From positions 1 to 45,631 of the forward strand of contig JAWBRV010000011.1 of NCBI GenBank assembly GCA_038843675.1: 45,631 nucleotides of DNA, in the 5' to 3' direction. The notes beneath the pieces are model-generated. The model had not been told where the DNA came from, made no database searches, and saw nothing but the letters and a program-made list of their open reading frames with translations. Below are positions 31,888-40,136 of this stretch, one piece after another. The stretch's first letter is position 1. Each line of letters starts with the position of its first letter. The DNA is from Candidatus Bathyarchaeia archaeon. Its GTDB lineage: Archaea > Thermoproteota > Bathyarchaeia > 40CM-2-53-6 > CALIRQ01. The position numbers and the translations under genes are program-made.

Positions 31888-33864
31888 ATGAACGATCCCG
31901 AAGGGGATTTGAAGATAGGCGTATATGTATGCCATTGCGGCAAGAACATAGCCGATGTTGTTGATGTTAAAGAGGTTGCCGATTTCGCCTCAAGGCTGCC
32001 GGGCGTTGAGGTGGCAAGGGATTACCTCCACATGTGCGATGACGTTGGCCAAGAGATGATATCGAATGATATAAGGGAGTTGGGCATAAATAGGGTCGTT
32101 GTGGCGGCTTGCTCCCCGAAGGTCCATGAGCTCACCTTCAGGGACACCTTGAGGAAGGCAGGGCTTAACCCATACCTGTTGGAGATAGCCAACATAAGGG
32201 AGCAATGCTCTTGGGTCCATCGCTCGGATCCGGATAGGGCAACGGAGAAGGCCAAGGACCTCGTCAAGATGGCCGTCGCCAAGGCGAGGTGGTTGATCCC
32301 ACTCGAGACGAGGACCATTGAGGTGGCGAGGAGCGCGCTGGTGATAGGCGGAGGGATCGCAGGCATTCAGGCCGCGTTGGATATAGCGGATAATGGCTAT
32401 CAAGTATACTTGGTGGAGAAGAGCCCGAGCCTCGGCGGGAGGATGGGGCAATGGTCCAAGGTCTTCCCAACGATGGATTGCGCGGCTTGTATATTAACAC
32501 CAAAGATGGTCAGCGTTGCACAGCATCCCAATATCAAATTATTTACAAACTCGGAACTGATCGAAGCCTCGGGATCATTGGGAAATTTCTCGGTCAAGAT
32601 AAGGAAGAGGCCAAGATATGTAAATGAGGATAAGTGTACAGCATGCGGGCTTTGCGCCCAAAAATGCCCCGTAAGGGTCCCGAACGAGATCGACTTCGGG
32701 ATGAGCTCTAGGAAGGCCATATACATAACATCCCCGAACGCAGTCCCGTTGGCCTATTCCATAGATGGGGAGAATTGCCTCTACCTTAAGAAGGGGATCT
32801 GTAGGGTTTGCGAAAGGATCTGTGAAGCAAAGGCGATAGAATTCGATCAAAAGGAGGAAATCCTCGAGCTGAAGGTGGGCAGCATCATAGTCGCCATTGG
32901 ATACGATCCCTTCGACCCTACACCGTTGGAGGAATATGGATTCGGAAGATATAAAGATGTTATAACAGGACCGATGCTGGAGCGCATGACCGATCCCATG
33001 GGCCCGACCGGCGGCGCTATCTTAAGGCCCTCGACGGGCAAGCCGCCTAGAAAGGTCGCTTTTATACAATGCGTTGGATCTAGGGATGCGAGGTTCAATT
33101 TATATTGCTCCAGGGTTTGTTGCATGTACGCCATAAAGGATTCATTGATAATAAAGGAGCAATCCCCCGAATCCGACGTATACATATTCTATATGGATAT
33201 AAGGGCCTTCGGAAAGGGATATGAGGAGTTTTACCTAAGAAGCCAAGAGGCTGGGGTGAAGTTCATAAGGGGAAAGGTCTCAAGCATACGCGAGGATCCG
33301 AGGACCCATGAGCTCGTGCTCAGATATGAGGATACCCTGTTGGGCACAGCGCTCGAGGATTCCTTCGACCTAGTGGTCCTTTCGGTTGGGCAGGTCCCAA
33401 GGGCGGATACGGAGGCCATCAGCAAGATCTTGGGCATACCTCGCAGCACGGATGGATTCCTCATGGAGGCCCACCCGAAGCTGAGGCCCAATGACGCTGT
33501 GGTCGATGGCATCTACCTCGCAGGATCGGCCCAGTACCCGAAGGATATCCCGGATGCTGTCGCCCAAGCCAGCGGGGCCGCGGCTAGGGCCCTGATACCG
33601 CTCAGCATGGGCCGAGTGGAGGTGGAACCCCTAAGCCCCTTGATAAACGAGGATCGATGCGGTGGCTGCGGAGTTTGCATCAAGCTCTGCCCATATGGGG
33701 CCTTGAAGCTAGAGGCAAGAGGCGATAAGATGGTGGCGAAGGTGGATGAGGTGCTTTGCAAGGGCTGCGGCACCTGCGCGGCCGCCTGCCCATCGGGCGC
33801 GGCGAGGCCTAGGATGTTCACGGAGGAGCAGATCCTCTCGATGATAAGCTCGGCCGCTAAGTAG
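31888..33864 (+). CDS. hdrA: HdrA of the Mvh:Hdr complex
   Basis: A 658-aa bifurcating flavoprotein, probably splitting H2 electrons from MvhAGD between ferredoxin and HdrBC. It has IGVYVCHCGKNIADVVDVKE, the FAD loop ALVIGGGIAGIQAALDIA, and cluster sites CTACGLCAQKCPVRVP, ICRVCERICEAKAIEF, VGSRDARFNLYCSRVCCMYA, CGGCGVCIKLCPYGAL and CKGCGTCAAACPSGA. ATG 31888 has ggtgat a few bases upstream; the reading frame is also open from TTG 31876. It is collinear with the HdrA at 18114-20096. Both are full-length single HdrA proteins, with this one in the standard HdrCBA-MvhDGA context. Confidence 0.95.
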   Translation: MNDPEGDLKIGVYVCHCGKNIADVVDVKEVADFASRLPGVEVARDYLHMCDDVGQEMISNDIRELGINRVVVAACSPKVHELTFRDTLRKAGLNPYLLEIANIREQCSWVHRSDPDRATEKAKDLVKMAVAKARWLIPLETRTIEVARSALVIGGGIAGIQAALDIADNGYQVYLVEKSPSLGGRMGQWSKVFPTMDCAACILTPKMVSVAQHPNIKLFTNSELIEASGSLGNFSVKIRKRPRYVNEDKCTACGLCAQKCPVRVPNEIDFGMSSRKAIYITSPNAVPLAYSIDGENCLYLKKGICRVCERICEAKAIEFDQKEEILELKVGSIIVAIGYDPFDPTPLEEYGFGRYKDVITGPMLERMTDPMGPTGGAILRPSTGKPPRKVAFIQCVGSRDARFNLYCSRVCCMYAIKDSLIIKEQSPESDVYIFYMDIRAFGKGYEEFYLRSQEAGVKFIRGKVSSIREDPRTHELVLRYEDTLLGTALEDSFDLVVLSVGQVPRADTEAISKILGIPRSTDGFLMEAHPKLRPNDAVVDGIYLAGSAQYPKDIPDAVAQASGAAARALIPLSMGRVEVEPLSPLINEDRCGGCGVCIKLCPYGALKLEARGDKMVAKVDEVLCKGCGTCAAACPSGAARPRMFTEEQILSMISSAAK

Positions 33865-33874
33865 GTGAGCGGGA

Positions 33875-34309
33875 TTGGTTGATGATCGAAAGGGGGATTG
33901 GTTCGAGCCGAAGATACTTGGGTTCCTATGCAATTGGTGCTCCTACGCAGCAGCGGACCTAGCTGGGATGAGCAGGATGGAGTATCCGCCGAACATCAGA
34001 TGCATAAGGGTCATGTGCTCGGGAAGGGTCGAGCCGAGCTTCGTGCTCGAGGCCCTCAAGGAGGGCTACGATGGGGTCCTCATAGCCGGTTGCCATCCGC
34101 CCTCCGATTGTCATTACCAAAGCGGGAACCTGAAGGCGAGGAGGCGCTATTACCTGCTCCGGAAACTCCTGAAGGAGTTCGGCATCAATCCGGATAGGGT
34201 TAGGTTGGAATGGGCATCGGCATCAGAGGGCCAAAGATTCGCCGAGATAGTGAAGGACTTCACCGAGCGCCTGAGGAGGTTGGGCCCGAACCCCCTGAAG
34301 GTGAGCTAA
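33875..34309 (+). CDS. mvhD: MvhD, [2Fe-2S] linker subunit
   Basis: A 144-aa protein linking Mvh hydrogenase to HdrA. The five-cysteine pattern is present: FLCNWCSYAAADLAG, RVMCSGRVEPSF and AGCHPPSDCHYQSGN. Note the Pro-Pro-Ser insertion relative to the FlxD-like copy (CHPGDCHY). It starts at TTG 33875, 10 nt after hdrA; no in-frame ATG serves better. The next gene, mvhG, begins two bases after its stop. Confidence 0.9.
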   Translation: MVDDRKGDWFEPKILGFLCNWCSYAAADLAGMSRMEYPPNIRCIRVMCSGRVEPSFVLEALKEGYDGVLIAGCHPPSDCHYQSGNLKARRRYYLLRKLLKEFGINPDRVRLEWASASEGQRFAEIVKDFTERLRRLGPNPLKVS

Positions 34310-34310
34310 G

Positions 34311-35288
34311 TTGGGGCGGGATGTATTGAATTTGGCGATTGGGTTGGGGGCCACCTGCTCGGGATGCGATGTCACCATAGTGGACCTTGCGGAGTATCTC
34401 CCCAAGGTCTTAAGCTCAGTTAACATAGTGTTCTGGCCCACCGCCGCCGATCTGAAGCTCAAGGACCTAGAGGCCATGGGGGATGGGTCCATAGACCTCG
34501 CCCTTTACCATGGGGCGATAGTGAACGAGGAGAATGCGGAGATAGCAAGGTTGCTCAGGAGAAAATCCAAGTTGATGGTGGCCTTTGGATCCTGCGCCTG
34601 CTTCGGCGGGATACCGGGCTTGGCGAACCTAGCCGCCAAGGACATATTGCTCGAAACGGTTTACGGGACCCCTAGCACGGATAACCCAAGGGGGATCAAG
34701 CCGCAGGGCGAGGCCGTCGTGGGCGGGTATAGGATGGCTGTGCCAAAGAGGCTCGATGCCGTCCTGCCCTTGAGCGGGGTAGCGGAGGTCGATTATTCAA
34801 TACCGGGATGCCCCCCGCAGACCTCCCAAGTGAGGGATGCCTTCAAGGCCATATTATCCGGCAATCTTCCGCCCAAGGGCTCCATCATCGGCCCGGCCAA
34901 GAACCTTTGCGACGAATGTCCGAGGAAGAGGGAGGAGAAATCAATACCCAAGATAGTGAGGTCACATGAAATAATCGCGGATCAGGAGAGATGCCTCTTG
35001 GATCAGGGCCTCCTCTGCATGGGCCCGGCCACGAGGGCGGGCTGCGGCGCCAAATGCATCAAGGCCAATATGAGGTGCGAGGGATGCATGGGGCCCCCGG
35101 ATGGGGTCAGGGATCAGGGGGCCAAGATGCTTAGCACCATAGCCTCCATCCTCGGGTTGGAGGGCGAGGATAGAATGTCCGAAGAGGAGGTCGCGAGGCT
35201 CATGGAGGGCATCGCGGATCCCGTGGGCCTCCTATATCTATTCAGCTTGCCCTCCTCGATCCTGCGCAGGAAGCTGGGGGAGGTGTGA
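34311..35288 (+). CDS. mvhG: MvhG, [NiFe]-hydrogenase small subunit (group 3c)
   Basis: A 325-aa small subunit carrying three Fe-S clusters from the Ni-Fe site to MvhD. Proximal ligands are GATCSGCDVTI (Cys 16/19), GSCACFGG and YSIPGCPPQTSQV. The medial/distal domain is present (LCDECPRKRE, RCLLDQGLLCMGPATRAGCG and MRCEGCMGPPDG). It starts at TTG 34311 and its stop overlaps the GTG of mvhA. Length and cluster set contrast with the short HoxY-like subunit at 21620-22168. Confidence 0.92.
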   Translation: MGRDVLNLAIGLGATCSGCDVTIVDLAEYLPKVLSSVNIVFWPTAADLKLKDLEAMGDGSIDLALYHGAIVNEENAEIARLLRRKSKLMVAFGSCACFGGIPGLANLAAKDILLETVYGTPSTDNPRGIKPQGEAVVGGYRMAVPKRLDAVLPLSGVAEVDYSIPGCPPQTSQVRDAFKAILSGNLPPKGSIIGPAKNLCDECPRKREEKSIPKIVRSHEIIADQERCLLDQGLLCMGPATRAGCGAKCIKANMRCEGCMGPPDGVRDQGAKMLSTIASILGLEGEDRMSEEEVARLMEGIADPVGLLYLFSLPSSILRRKLGEV

Positions 35289-36760
35289 AAGCCATGAGGG
35301 AGAAAGGGGAGATCGAGATATATCCGGCGAGCAGGCTCGAGGGCCATGCCAAGATAAGTATATTCTTGGACGAGAGGGGATCCGTTAGGGACGCGTTCTT
35401 CCAAACGCTTGAGCTCAGGGGCTTCGAGGAGTTCTGCAAGGGAAGGCTCGTGGAGGAGATGCCTAGGATAACGCCCAGGATTTGCGGCGTCTGCCCTTGG
35501 GCCCATCATTTGGCCTCGGCGAAGGCGGCCGATGCCGTCTACGGGGTGGAGCCGACCGAAACGGCCGAGAAGGTAAGGGAGATGGGCTATTCCGCCTTCT
35601 TCGTCCACGATCACCTCCTCCACTTCTATCTCCTAGCGCTCCCCGATTTCGTCCCGGGCCCCCATGCCCCGCCCGCCGAGAGGAACGTGGTCGGCCTCTT
35701 GAACAAGGTGGGCCAAGAGCTGGGCGGAAAGCTCCTGAGGGCCTTCGGATATGCCCATGAGATACAGGAGATCGTTGGCGGCAGGTCGACCCATCCCGTG
35801 TTCTCCCTCCCCGGAGGCATTTCCAAGCCGATCTCCGAGGAGGAGAGGGCGAAGATCGATGGGATGGCCAAGTATCTGCTCGAGTTCTCCGAATCCACCC
35901 TGGAATTGTTCAAAAAAACCTTATTGAAGGACGAGAAATACTCCAAGATGATCCTCGAAGATAAGAACGTCAATCGGGTCAATTCCCTCGCCATGGTTGG
36001 GGAGGGGGATTCGCTTTCGTTGCTCCACGGAAAGCTCAAGGCCATCGACCCGGAGGGGAGGACCATAGCCATCTTCGAACCGAAGGATTACCTAGACCAC
36101 ATATCGGAGCACGTTGAGCCTTGGACCTATTCGAAGTTCACATTCCTGAAATCTGTGGGATGGAGGGGCCTCGTGGATGGCAAGGGAAGCGGCGTCTATA
36201 GGGTGGGCCCATTGGCCAGGTTCAATGCGATCGAGAGCATATCGACCCCCAAGGCCCAAGGGGCCTTTGAGGAGATGTTCGAGATCCTCGAGAAGCCTTG
36301 CCATTCGACATTCGCCTATCATTGGGCCAGGGTGATCGAAACGCTATACGCGGCCGAGAGGCTGATGGAATTGATCGAAGACCCGAGCATAACGAGCGGC
36401 GACATCAGGAACATACCGGCGGGCCCGCGGGGGAGGGGGGTCGGCGTTGTGGAGGCCCCTAGGGGCACCTTGATCCATGATTATACATCGGATGGGGAGG
36501 GGAGGATCAGGGAGTTGAATTTGATCGTCCCAACGACCCATAACAATTCGGTCATATGTATGAGCGTAAGGAATGCGGCCCGAGATCTGATAAAAGCTGG
36601 CTCGGTCGATGAGGGACTGCTCAACGAAGTGGAGATGGCCTTCAGGGCCTACGATCCATGCCTCGCTTGTGCAACGCATACAATGCCCGGGCAATTGCCC
36701 ATGAAGATCGAGATATTCGATAGTCGAGGGGTGCTCCTCAAGGAGATATCGAGGTTCTGA
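35285..36760 (+). CDS. mvhA: MvhA, [NiFe]-hydrogenase large subunit (group 3c)
   Basis: A 491-aa catalytic subunit. The Ni-Fe ligands are in RICGVCPWAHH (Cys 67/70) and DPCLACATHTM (Cys 459/462). About 27 residues follow the His of the second motif and should be removed by a maturation protease that is not found here. It starts at GTG 35285, overlapping the mvhG stop (GTGA); ATG 35294 is a possible alternative. It ends the hdrCBA-mvhDGA operon, so the six gene products form the classic Mvh:Hdr bifurcating complex: H2 to ferredoxin plus a disulfide. Confidence 0.93.
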   Translation: MKAMREKGEIEIYPASRLEGHAKISIFLDERGSVRDAFFQTLELRGFEEFCKGRLVEEMPRITPRICGVCPWAHHLASAKAADAVYGVEPTETAEKVREMGYSAFFVHDHLLHFYLLALPDFVPGPHAPPAERNVVGLLNKVGQELGGKLLRAFGYAHEIQEIVGGRSTHPVFSLPGGISKPISEEERAKIDGMAKYLLEFSESTLELFKKTLLKDEKYSKMILEDKNVNRVNSLAMVGEGDSLSLLHGKLKAIDPEGRTIAIFEPKDYLDHISEHVEPWTYSKFTFLKSVGWRGLVDGKGSGVYRVGPLARFNAIESISTPKAQGAFEEMFEILEKPCHSTFAYHWARVIETLYAAERLMELIEDPSITSGDIRNIPAGPRGRGVGVVEAPRGTLIHDYTSDGEGRIRELNLIVPTTHNNSVICMSVRNAARDLIKAGSVDEGLLNEVEMAFRAYDPCLACATHTMPGQLPMKIEIFDSRGVLLKEISRF

Positions 36761-37065
36761 GATCGCCCAGCGGGTCCCGCGATGAAAGGGTTCCGACCCC
36801 AAGAATCGGGGCGCCGTTCCAGGCGATATCGTTCGATTCGATGTCGGCCGCAATCCCGATGGCCAGGGGGTTTTCCTGGCCTCGGAGGGGACCTAGCCGG
36901 ACCCACTCATCCATTACGGGGCTAGAATCGATACTCGGGAGTGCCTTGGGGATGAGGATCGCGTCGCGATGAAAGGCGGGATTGTGTTCAAGAATAGCTA
37001 AGCGCGGAGGGGGCATGCGACGTGGCCCCAAGGATGGGGAAAATTGGATTGGTCGATGGCAACGA
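36761..37065. other. Gap between mvhA and the deacetylase gene; possible small minus-strand frame
   Basis: About 305 nt with no certain gene. A minus-strand frame (37031-36738) reads plausibly as protein in its middle (VRLGPLRGQENPLAIGIAAD, then IESNDIAWNGAPILGVGTLS). It has no recognised family, no promoter and no good start, and it overlaps the mvhA end. It may be the remnant of an unknown gene. Confidence 0.3.
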
Positions 37066-38148
37066 TTATTTGAACGCGCTCCAATAATTGGATAAAATCC
37101 TCTTCAATTCTTTAATAGCTTTCCCGGTCTCATTTAATCCGGAATCCTTCGCAAGCCAAGGCGGTGGCTTCAGAGGCTCCTCTATCGGGAAATCCACGCC
37201 GGAAGTTCCGCTTACTATCGCAAGCCAACAGCTCGGAAGGGCCTCAGGATTATAACCGCTAGCGATTAGATCGACGATCCTCCCATGGCAAACCCGATCG
37301 GCCACGGCTTTGACCCTTCTGCAAAGCGCTTTGAAATCCATCGCGGTCAAGCCGAGGTTCGTCAATCCATCCGCGAAATGTGGATCCGATCCGCCGTTCC
37401 TGATTATCAAGTCGGGCGAGAACTCCTCCGCAAGCGGCTCAAGGATCTCCCGCAAGGCATATTCATAAGCCATAAAGCCTGATCCGGGCGGGAGCGAAAT
37501 GTTCACGGTATATCCCTCTCCATCCCCCTCTCCAACCTCCCAAGGGAAGCCCCTGAAGGGATAAAGCGTCCTTGGATCTTGATGTAGATCCACCAGCAGG
37601 ACCCTAGGATCCCTGTAGAAGATTTCAGCCGTCCCATCGCCCGCGTGTGCATCCATGTCCAATATGAGGATCCGCTTGGCGCCGAGCCTCTCGAGGAGGT
37701 TCAAGGCGCATATGGCGACGTCGTTGAATACGCAAAACCCGGCCTCCCGATCGCGCCTCGCGTGATGTAGCCCCCCTCCCAATCCGAAGGCGACGCGATG
37801 GATTCCCTTGAAAACGAGCTCGCCGGCGCGCATGGAGCCTCCCACTATTAGCCTCGCAGCCTCATAGATCCCGGGTCTTAGAGGGGTATCCGGGTCCAAC
37901 GACTCACCTCTTTCGATACGCCTTATCATTTCCTCGCTATGGGCTAGCAACAAGTCTCCCTCTCCGGCGGGCTCCGCGCCCACCACCTCGAACCTAGGAT
38001 CGGATCCCAAGCCAGCGCCATAGAAGGCCCTCATGAACCTCTCGAAGCGATCCCCCCTGAACGGATGGCCTGGGCCGAAGTCGTAATTGGAGATTCCATC
38101 GTTATAGACTATGGCGTTGGCCTCGCTCAAAAATAGTTCCCCCTCCAT
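37066..38148 (-). CDS. Histone-deacetylase-family hydrolase (AcuC/HDAC-like)
   Basis: A 360-aa zinc-dependent amidohydrolase of the arginase/deacetylase fold. The family removes acetyl groups from lysines, polyamines or acetoin-related substrates. Motifs are clear: FGLGGGLHHARRDREAGFC (catalytic His pair, about 124-142), FNDVAICAL, ILDMDAHAGDGTAEIF (about 166-181, Zn ligands D and H), and IIRNGGSDPHFADGLTNLGL (Zn ligand Asp). The C-terminal loop has IASGYNPEALPSCW in place of the usual GGGY motif. It follows the Hsp20 gene on the same strand by 31 nt. It might act on chromatin proteins such as Alba or histones, or on metabolic enzymes; substrate unknown. Confidence 0.88.
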   Translation of the reverse strand: MEGELFLSEANAIVYNDGISNYDFGPGHPFRGDRFERFMRAFYGAGLGSDPRFEVVGAEPAGEGDLLLAHSEEMIRRIERGESLDPDTPLRPGIYEAARLIVGGSMRAGELVFKGIHRVAFGLGGGLHHARRDREAGFCVFNDVAICALNLLERLGAKRILILDMDAHAGDGTAEIFYRDPRVLLVDLHQDPRTLYPFRGFPWEVGEGDGEGYTVNISLPPGSGFMAYEYALREILEPLAEEFSPDLIIRNGGSDPHFADGLTNLGLTAMDFKALCRRVKAVADRVCHGRIVDLIASGYNPEALPSCWLAIVSGTSGVDFPIEEPLKPPPWLAKDSGLNETGKAIKELKRILSNYWSAFK

Positions 38149-38179
38149 GGGGGACGGGTGGATCTTTTCGGCAGAGGGA

Positions 38180-38725
38180 TTAGGGCCTCTTCCTGAGGCG
38201 GATGAAGAGGACCCCGTTCTTGAGAGAGATTTCCATTGGCTCGCGCTCGACCTTATCCGGTAACGCTACATACCTCCTCAGCTTACAATTCTTCGAGTTG
38301 ACCTTGACGTAGAGCGAGCCCTCCAATAGTTGGATATCCAGCTCATTGCGCTTCACCCCGGGGAGCTCGGCTACGACCATTATATACGGCCCATGCTCTA
38401 TCACATCGAAGAGGAGGGATTCCGCGTCCAAACTCTCCTCCCAATTGGATGCATTGGATAATGACCTCGAAACTTGGGCCACTGGCGGGGAGGCGCTAAG
38501 GTTGACCAAGTCACCCGCCCTAGTCCTCCTCCACTCCCTTAGGATCGATCTCAGGATCCTCCTCAGCTCGGATGGGTTCTCCGAACAATGATATTCCAAT
38601 GCCTCATCAATCTCCCCCTCGTCGGAGACATCGAATATCTTGGCGAGCTCGGACTTGACGTAATCCTCCGCCTCCAGTGGGATATATATTCCCAGCCTTA
38701 GGGCGACGTCCAATAAGGATGCCAT
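38180..38725 (-). CDS. Hsp20/alpha-crystallin-type small heat-shock protein
   Basis: A 181-residue protein. Residues about 100-181 form an alpha-crystallin domain (YIMVVAELPGVKRNELDIQL, LEGSLYVKVNSKN, and MEISLKNGVLFIRLRKR, the signature near the end). The first 95 residues are helical and not typical for sHSPs (LRLGIYIPLEAEDYVKSELA). It probably binds unfolding proteins. A TATA-like sequence (gttttaag on the minus strand, 38761-38769) lies about 35-40 nt before ATG 38725, suggesting its own promoter. The deacetylase gene follows after 31 nt, so the two may be co-expressed. The usual C-terminal IXI motif is not evident. Confidence 0.78.
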   Translation of the reverse strand: MASLLDVALRLGIYIPLEAEDYVKSELAKIFDVSDEGEIDEALEYHCSENPSELRRILRSILREWRRTRAGDLVNLSASPPVAQVSRSLSNASNWEESLDAESLLFDVIEHGPYIMVVAELPGVKRNELDIQLLEGSLYVKVNSKNCKLRRYVALPDKVEREPMEISLKNGVLFIRLRKRP

Positions 38726-38812
38726 ATTCAGGTCCTCTGGATTAGATCGCGATGTTGGCTCTTAAAACCTTTTCCGAAAGATTTAAAATTGAGAGCTGCT
38801 CCGGGCGATCCT

Positions 38813-39268
38813 TCAGGACGTATATCTCATGTTCAAACTTGGCCTCTGATCCCCCGAGGGCTGCGGAAGGGGAGGCAGGGGCGGGGGTATCCCCAAGCTC
38901 CTGCTTATCAACACGGCCTCCGCCATGGCCGTGTTCGATATGGCCTGTATTAATTGAATGGGCGGGGGCTTCCTTTGGGAATAATCCTCCGCGATCCTCC
39001 TCAAAGATTCCGCATCGCCCACGACCTTTGCCCTTCCCTTTATGCTCATCAGGGCGATTGCGGGGGAGAAGCTCACGGATAGGAAGAAGGGCACCTCGAT
39101 CGCGGACCCCTTTCGCTCCATATCTAGCATATTTATATTCACCAAGATCTGGACCTGAGGGGGGAGCGGCTTATCTATATCCCAAAGCCTCTCACCCGAG
39201 ATGTTCGTTATGAATACATTTATCCGAACCACATCGCTTGTCCCTTCCGTGGGGCCCACCCCGCTCAT
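38813..39268 (-). CDS. Conserved-looking unknown protein, 151 residues
   Basis: The ATG at 39268 overlaps the stop of the PRC-barrel gene (ATGA), so the two are coupled. Residues about 18-75 are beta-rich (VVRINVFITNISGERLWDID, VQILVNINMLDMERKGSAIE, VPFFLSVSFSPAIALMSIKG). Then follow a helix (IQLIQAISNTAMAEAVLISR) and a proline-rich end (LGIPPPLPPLPQP). The layout (a beta domain, then a helix and Pro tail) recalls SecB-like archaeal proteins, but this is only an impression. Function unknown. Confidence 0.65.
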   Translation of the reverse strand: MSGVGPTEGTSDVVRINVFITNISGERLWDIDKPLPPQVQILVNINMLDMERKGSAIEVPFFLSVSFSPAIALMSIKGRAKVVGDAESLRRIAEDYSQRKPPPIQLIQAISNTAMAEAVLISRSLGIPPPLPPLPQPSGDQRPSLNMRYTS

Positions 39269-39576
39269 TTCCCTTCGAACCTCTTGCCGCACCTAGGGCA
39301 GAACTTGGCATCCTCAGGGACCTTTAGCTTACAGCTTGGGCAAGTCCTCATCGGAATCGGCTCTATGTTGGCTTGGGGTTTAACGAATATGACATCGCCT
39401 ATCTTCTCCACGCTACCGAAGGGGAGGAAGCCCTCATCTCCCCCTTCCCCTTGGATCAGAAGCGCCAATTTCCCATCCGTCGAATATGCCAAATCCTTCA
39501 CTATGCCGATCCTCTTGGCCTCATGGTCTATTACTTCCTTCCCGGATAACTCCTCCCTTCTATGCCATTTGACCAA
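39265..39576 (-). CDS. PRC-barrel protein with C-terminal zinc ribbon
   Basis: A 103-residue protein. Residues 1-70 form a PRC-barrel (ELSGKEVIDHEAKRIGIVKD, LALLIQGEGG and LPFGSVEKIGDVIFVKP). Residues about 78-98 are a zinc ribbon, CPSCKLKVPEDAKFCPRCGK, with both CxxC pairs. PRC-barrels occur in RNA-processing and adaptor proteins. It starts at TTG 39576; TATA-like boxes lie at about 39605-39630 on the minus strand. It is coupled to the unknown gene downstream. Confidence 0.85.
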   Translation of the reverse strand: MVKWHRREELSGKEVIDHEAKRIGIVKDLAYSTDGKLALLIQGEGGDEGFLPFGSVEKIGDVIFVKPQANIEPIPMRTCPSCKLKVPEDAKFCPRCGKRFEGK

Positions 39577-39648
39577 GGCGAATCCCCAAAACGGTTCCTG
39601 ATTCTATATTGATTGCGCGATCCTCATATATTGGTTTTTCCCATACCC

Positions 39649-40077
39649 CTAGGATTCGACGATTAAGAGGACCCTTAACCTTGAGCTCGGATCTTGGAGC
39701 GCTCGGATAAGCCTCCGGGAGAGATTCCCAGCGGCTTTATCGGACCTCACCATGATCGTCCTAGGGCACTTGAAGGAACTCTTCCTAACAACCAAATCAT
39801 CGGGATCCTCAAAGGTTAGCCCGGGATCCCCAAAGCCTTGGACGACCTCCTTGATCCCGCGCGCCTCCAAGACCATCTTGATCCTAGATCCCGGCGATTT
39901 GGCGATCGCCTTGAAGATCTCCGAGAGGCCCGACGCGGACTTGTTGGCCCTCACGCCTATTATGCAGTCGCCGCTGATTGAAAGCCATTCGTCCCTAGTG
40001 ATCGCCAAGGTAGTCCTATGGGAGGCCCTTATATTCGGATGGCCGAAGGCCTCGATGAGCTCGAATGTCCTTGGCAT
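39649..40077 (-). CDS. DUF371 family archaeal protein
   Basis: A 142-residue protein matching the archaeal DUF371 family: EAFGHPNIRASHRTTLAITR at the start (about 6-25), SGDCIIGVRANKSA (about 35-48), then GSRIKMVLEARG, TFEDPDDLVVRKSSFKCPRT and IMVRSDKAAGNLSRRLIRAL. The function of DUF371 is not known to me. The start at ATG 40077 was chosen from the family N-terminus and from the TATA box (atttaata on the minus strand, about 40101-40110). It shares a bidirectional promoter with the PIMT gene. Confidence 0.85.
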   Translation of the reverse strand: MPRTFELIEAFGHPNIRASHRTTLAITRDEWLSISGDCIIGVRANKSASGLSEIFKAIAKSPGSRIKMVLEARGIKEVVQGFGDPGLTFEDPDDLVVRKSSFKCPRTIMVRSDKAAGNLSRRLIRALQDPSSRLRVLLIVES

Positions 40078-40091
40078 ATCCGCTCCCCCTT

Positions 40092-40112
40092 CGAATATTA
40101 TTAAATGTGAGG
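40092..40112. promoter_or_regulatory. Bidirectional AT-rich promoter (DUF371 / pcm)
   Basis: A single AT-rich block (aatattattaaatg) can serve as TATA box in both directions. It is about 25-30 nt from ATG 40077 on the minus strand and about 30-40 nt from ATG 40137 on the plus strand. Only 59 nt separate the two starts. Confidence 0.6.
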
Positions 40113-40136
40113 GGTCCAAAACTATATCGGTGCCGG

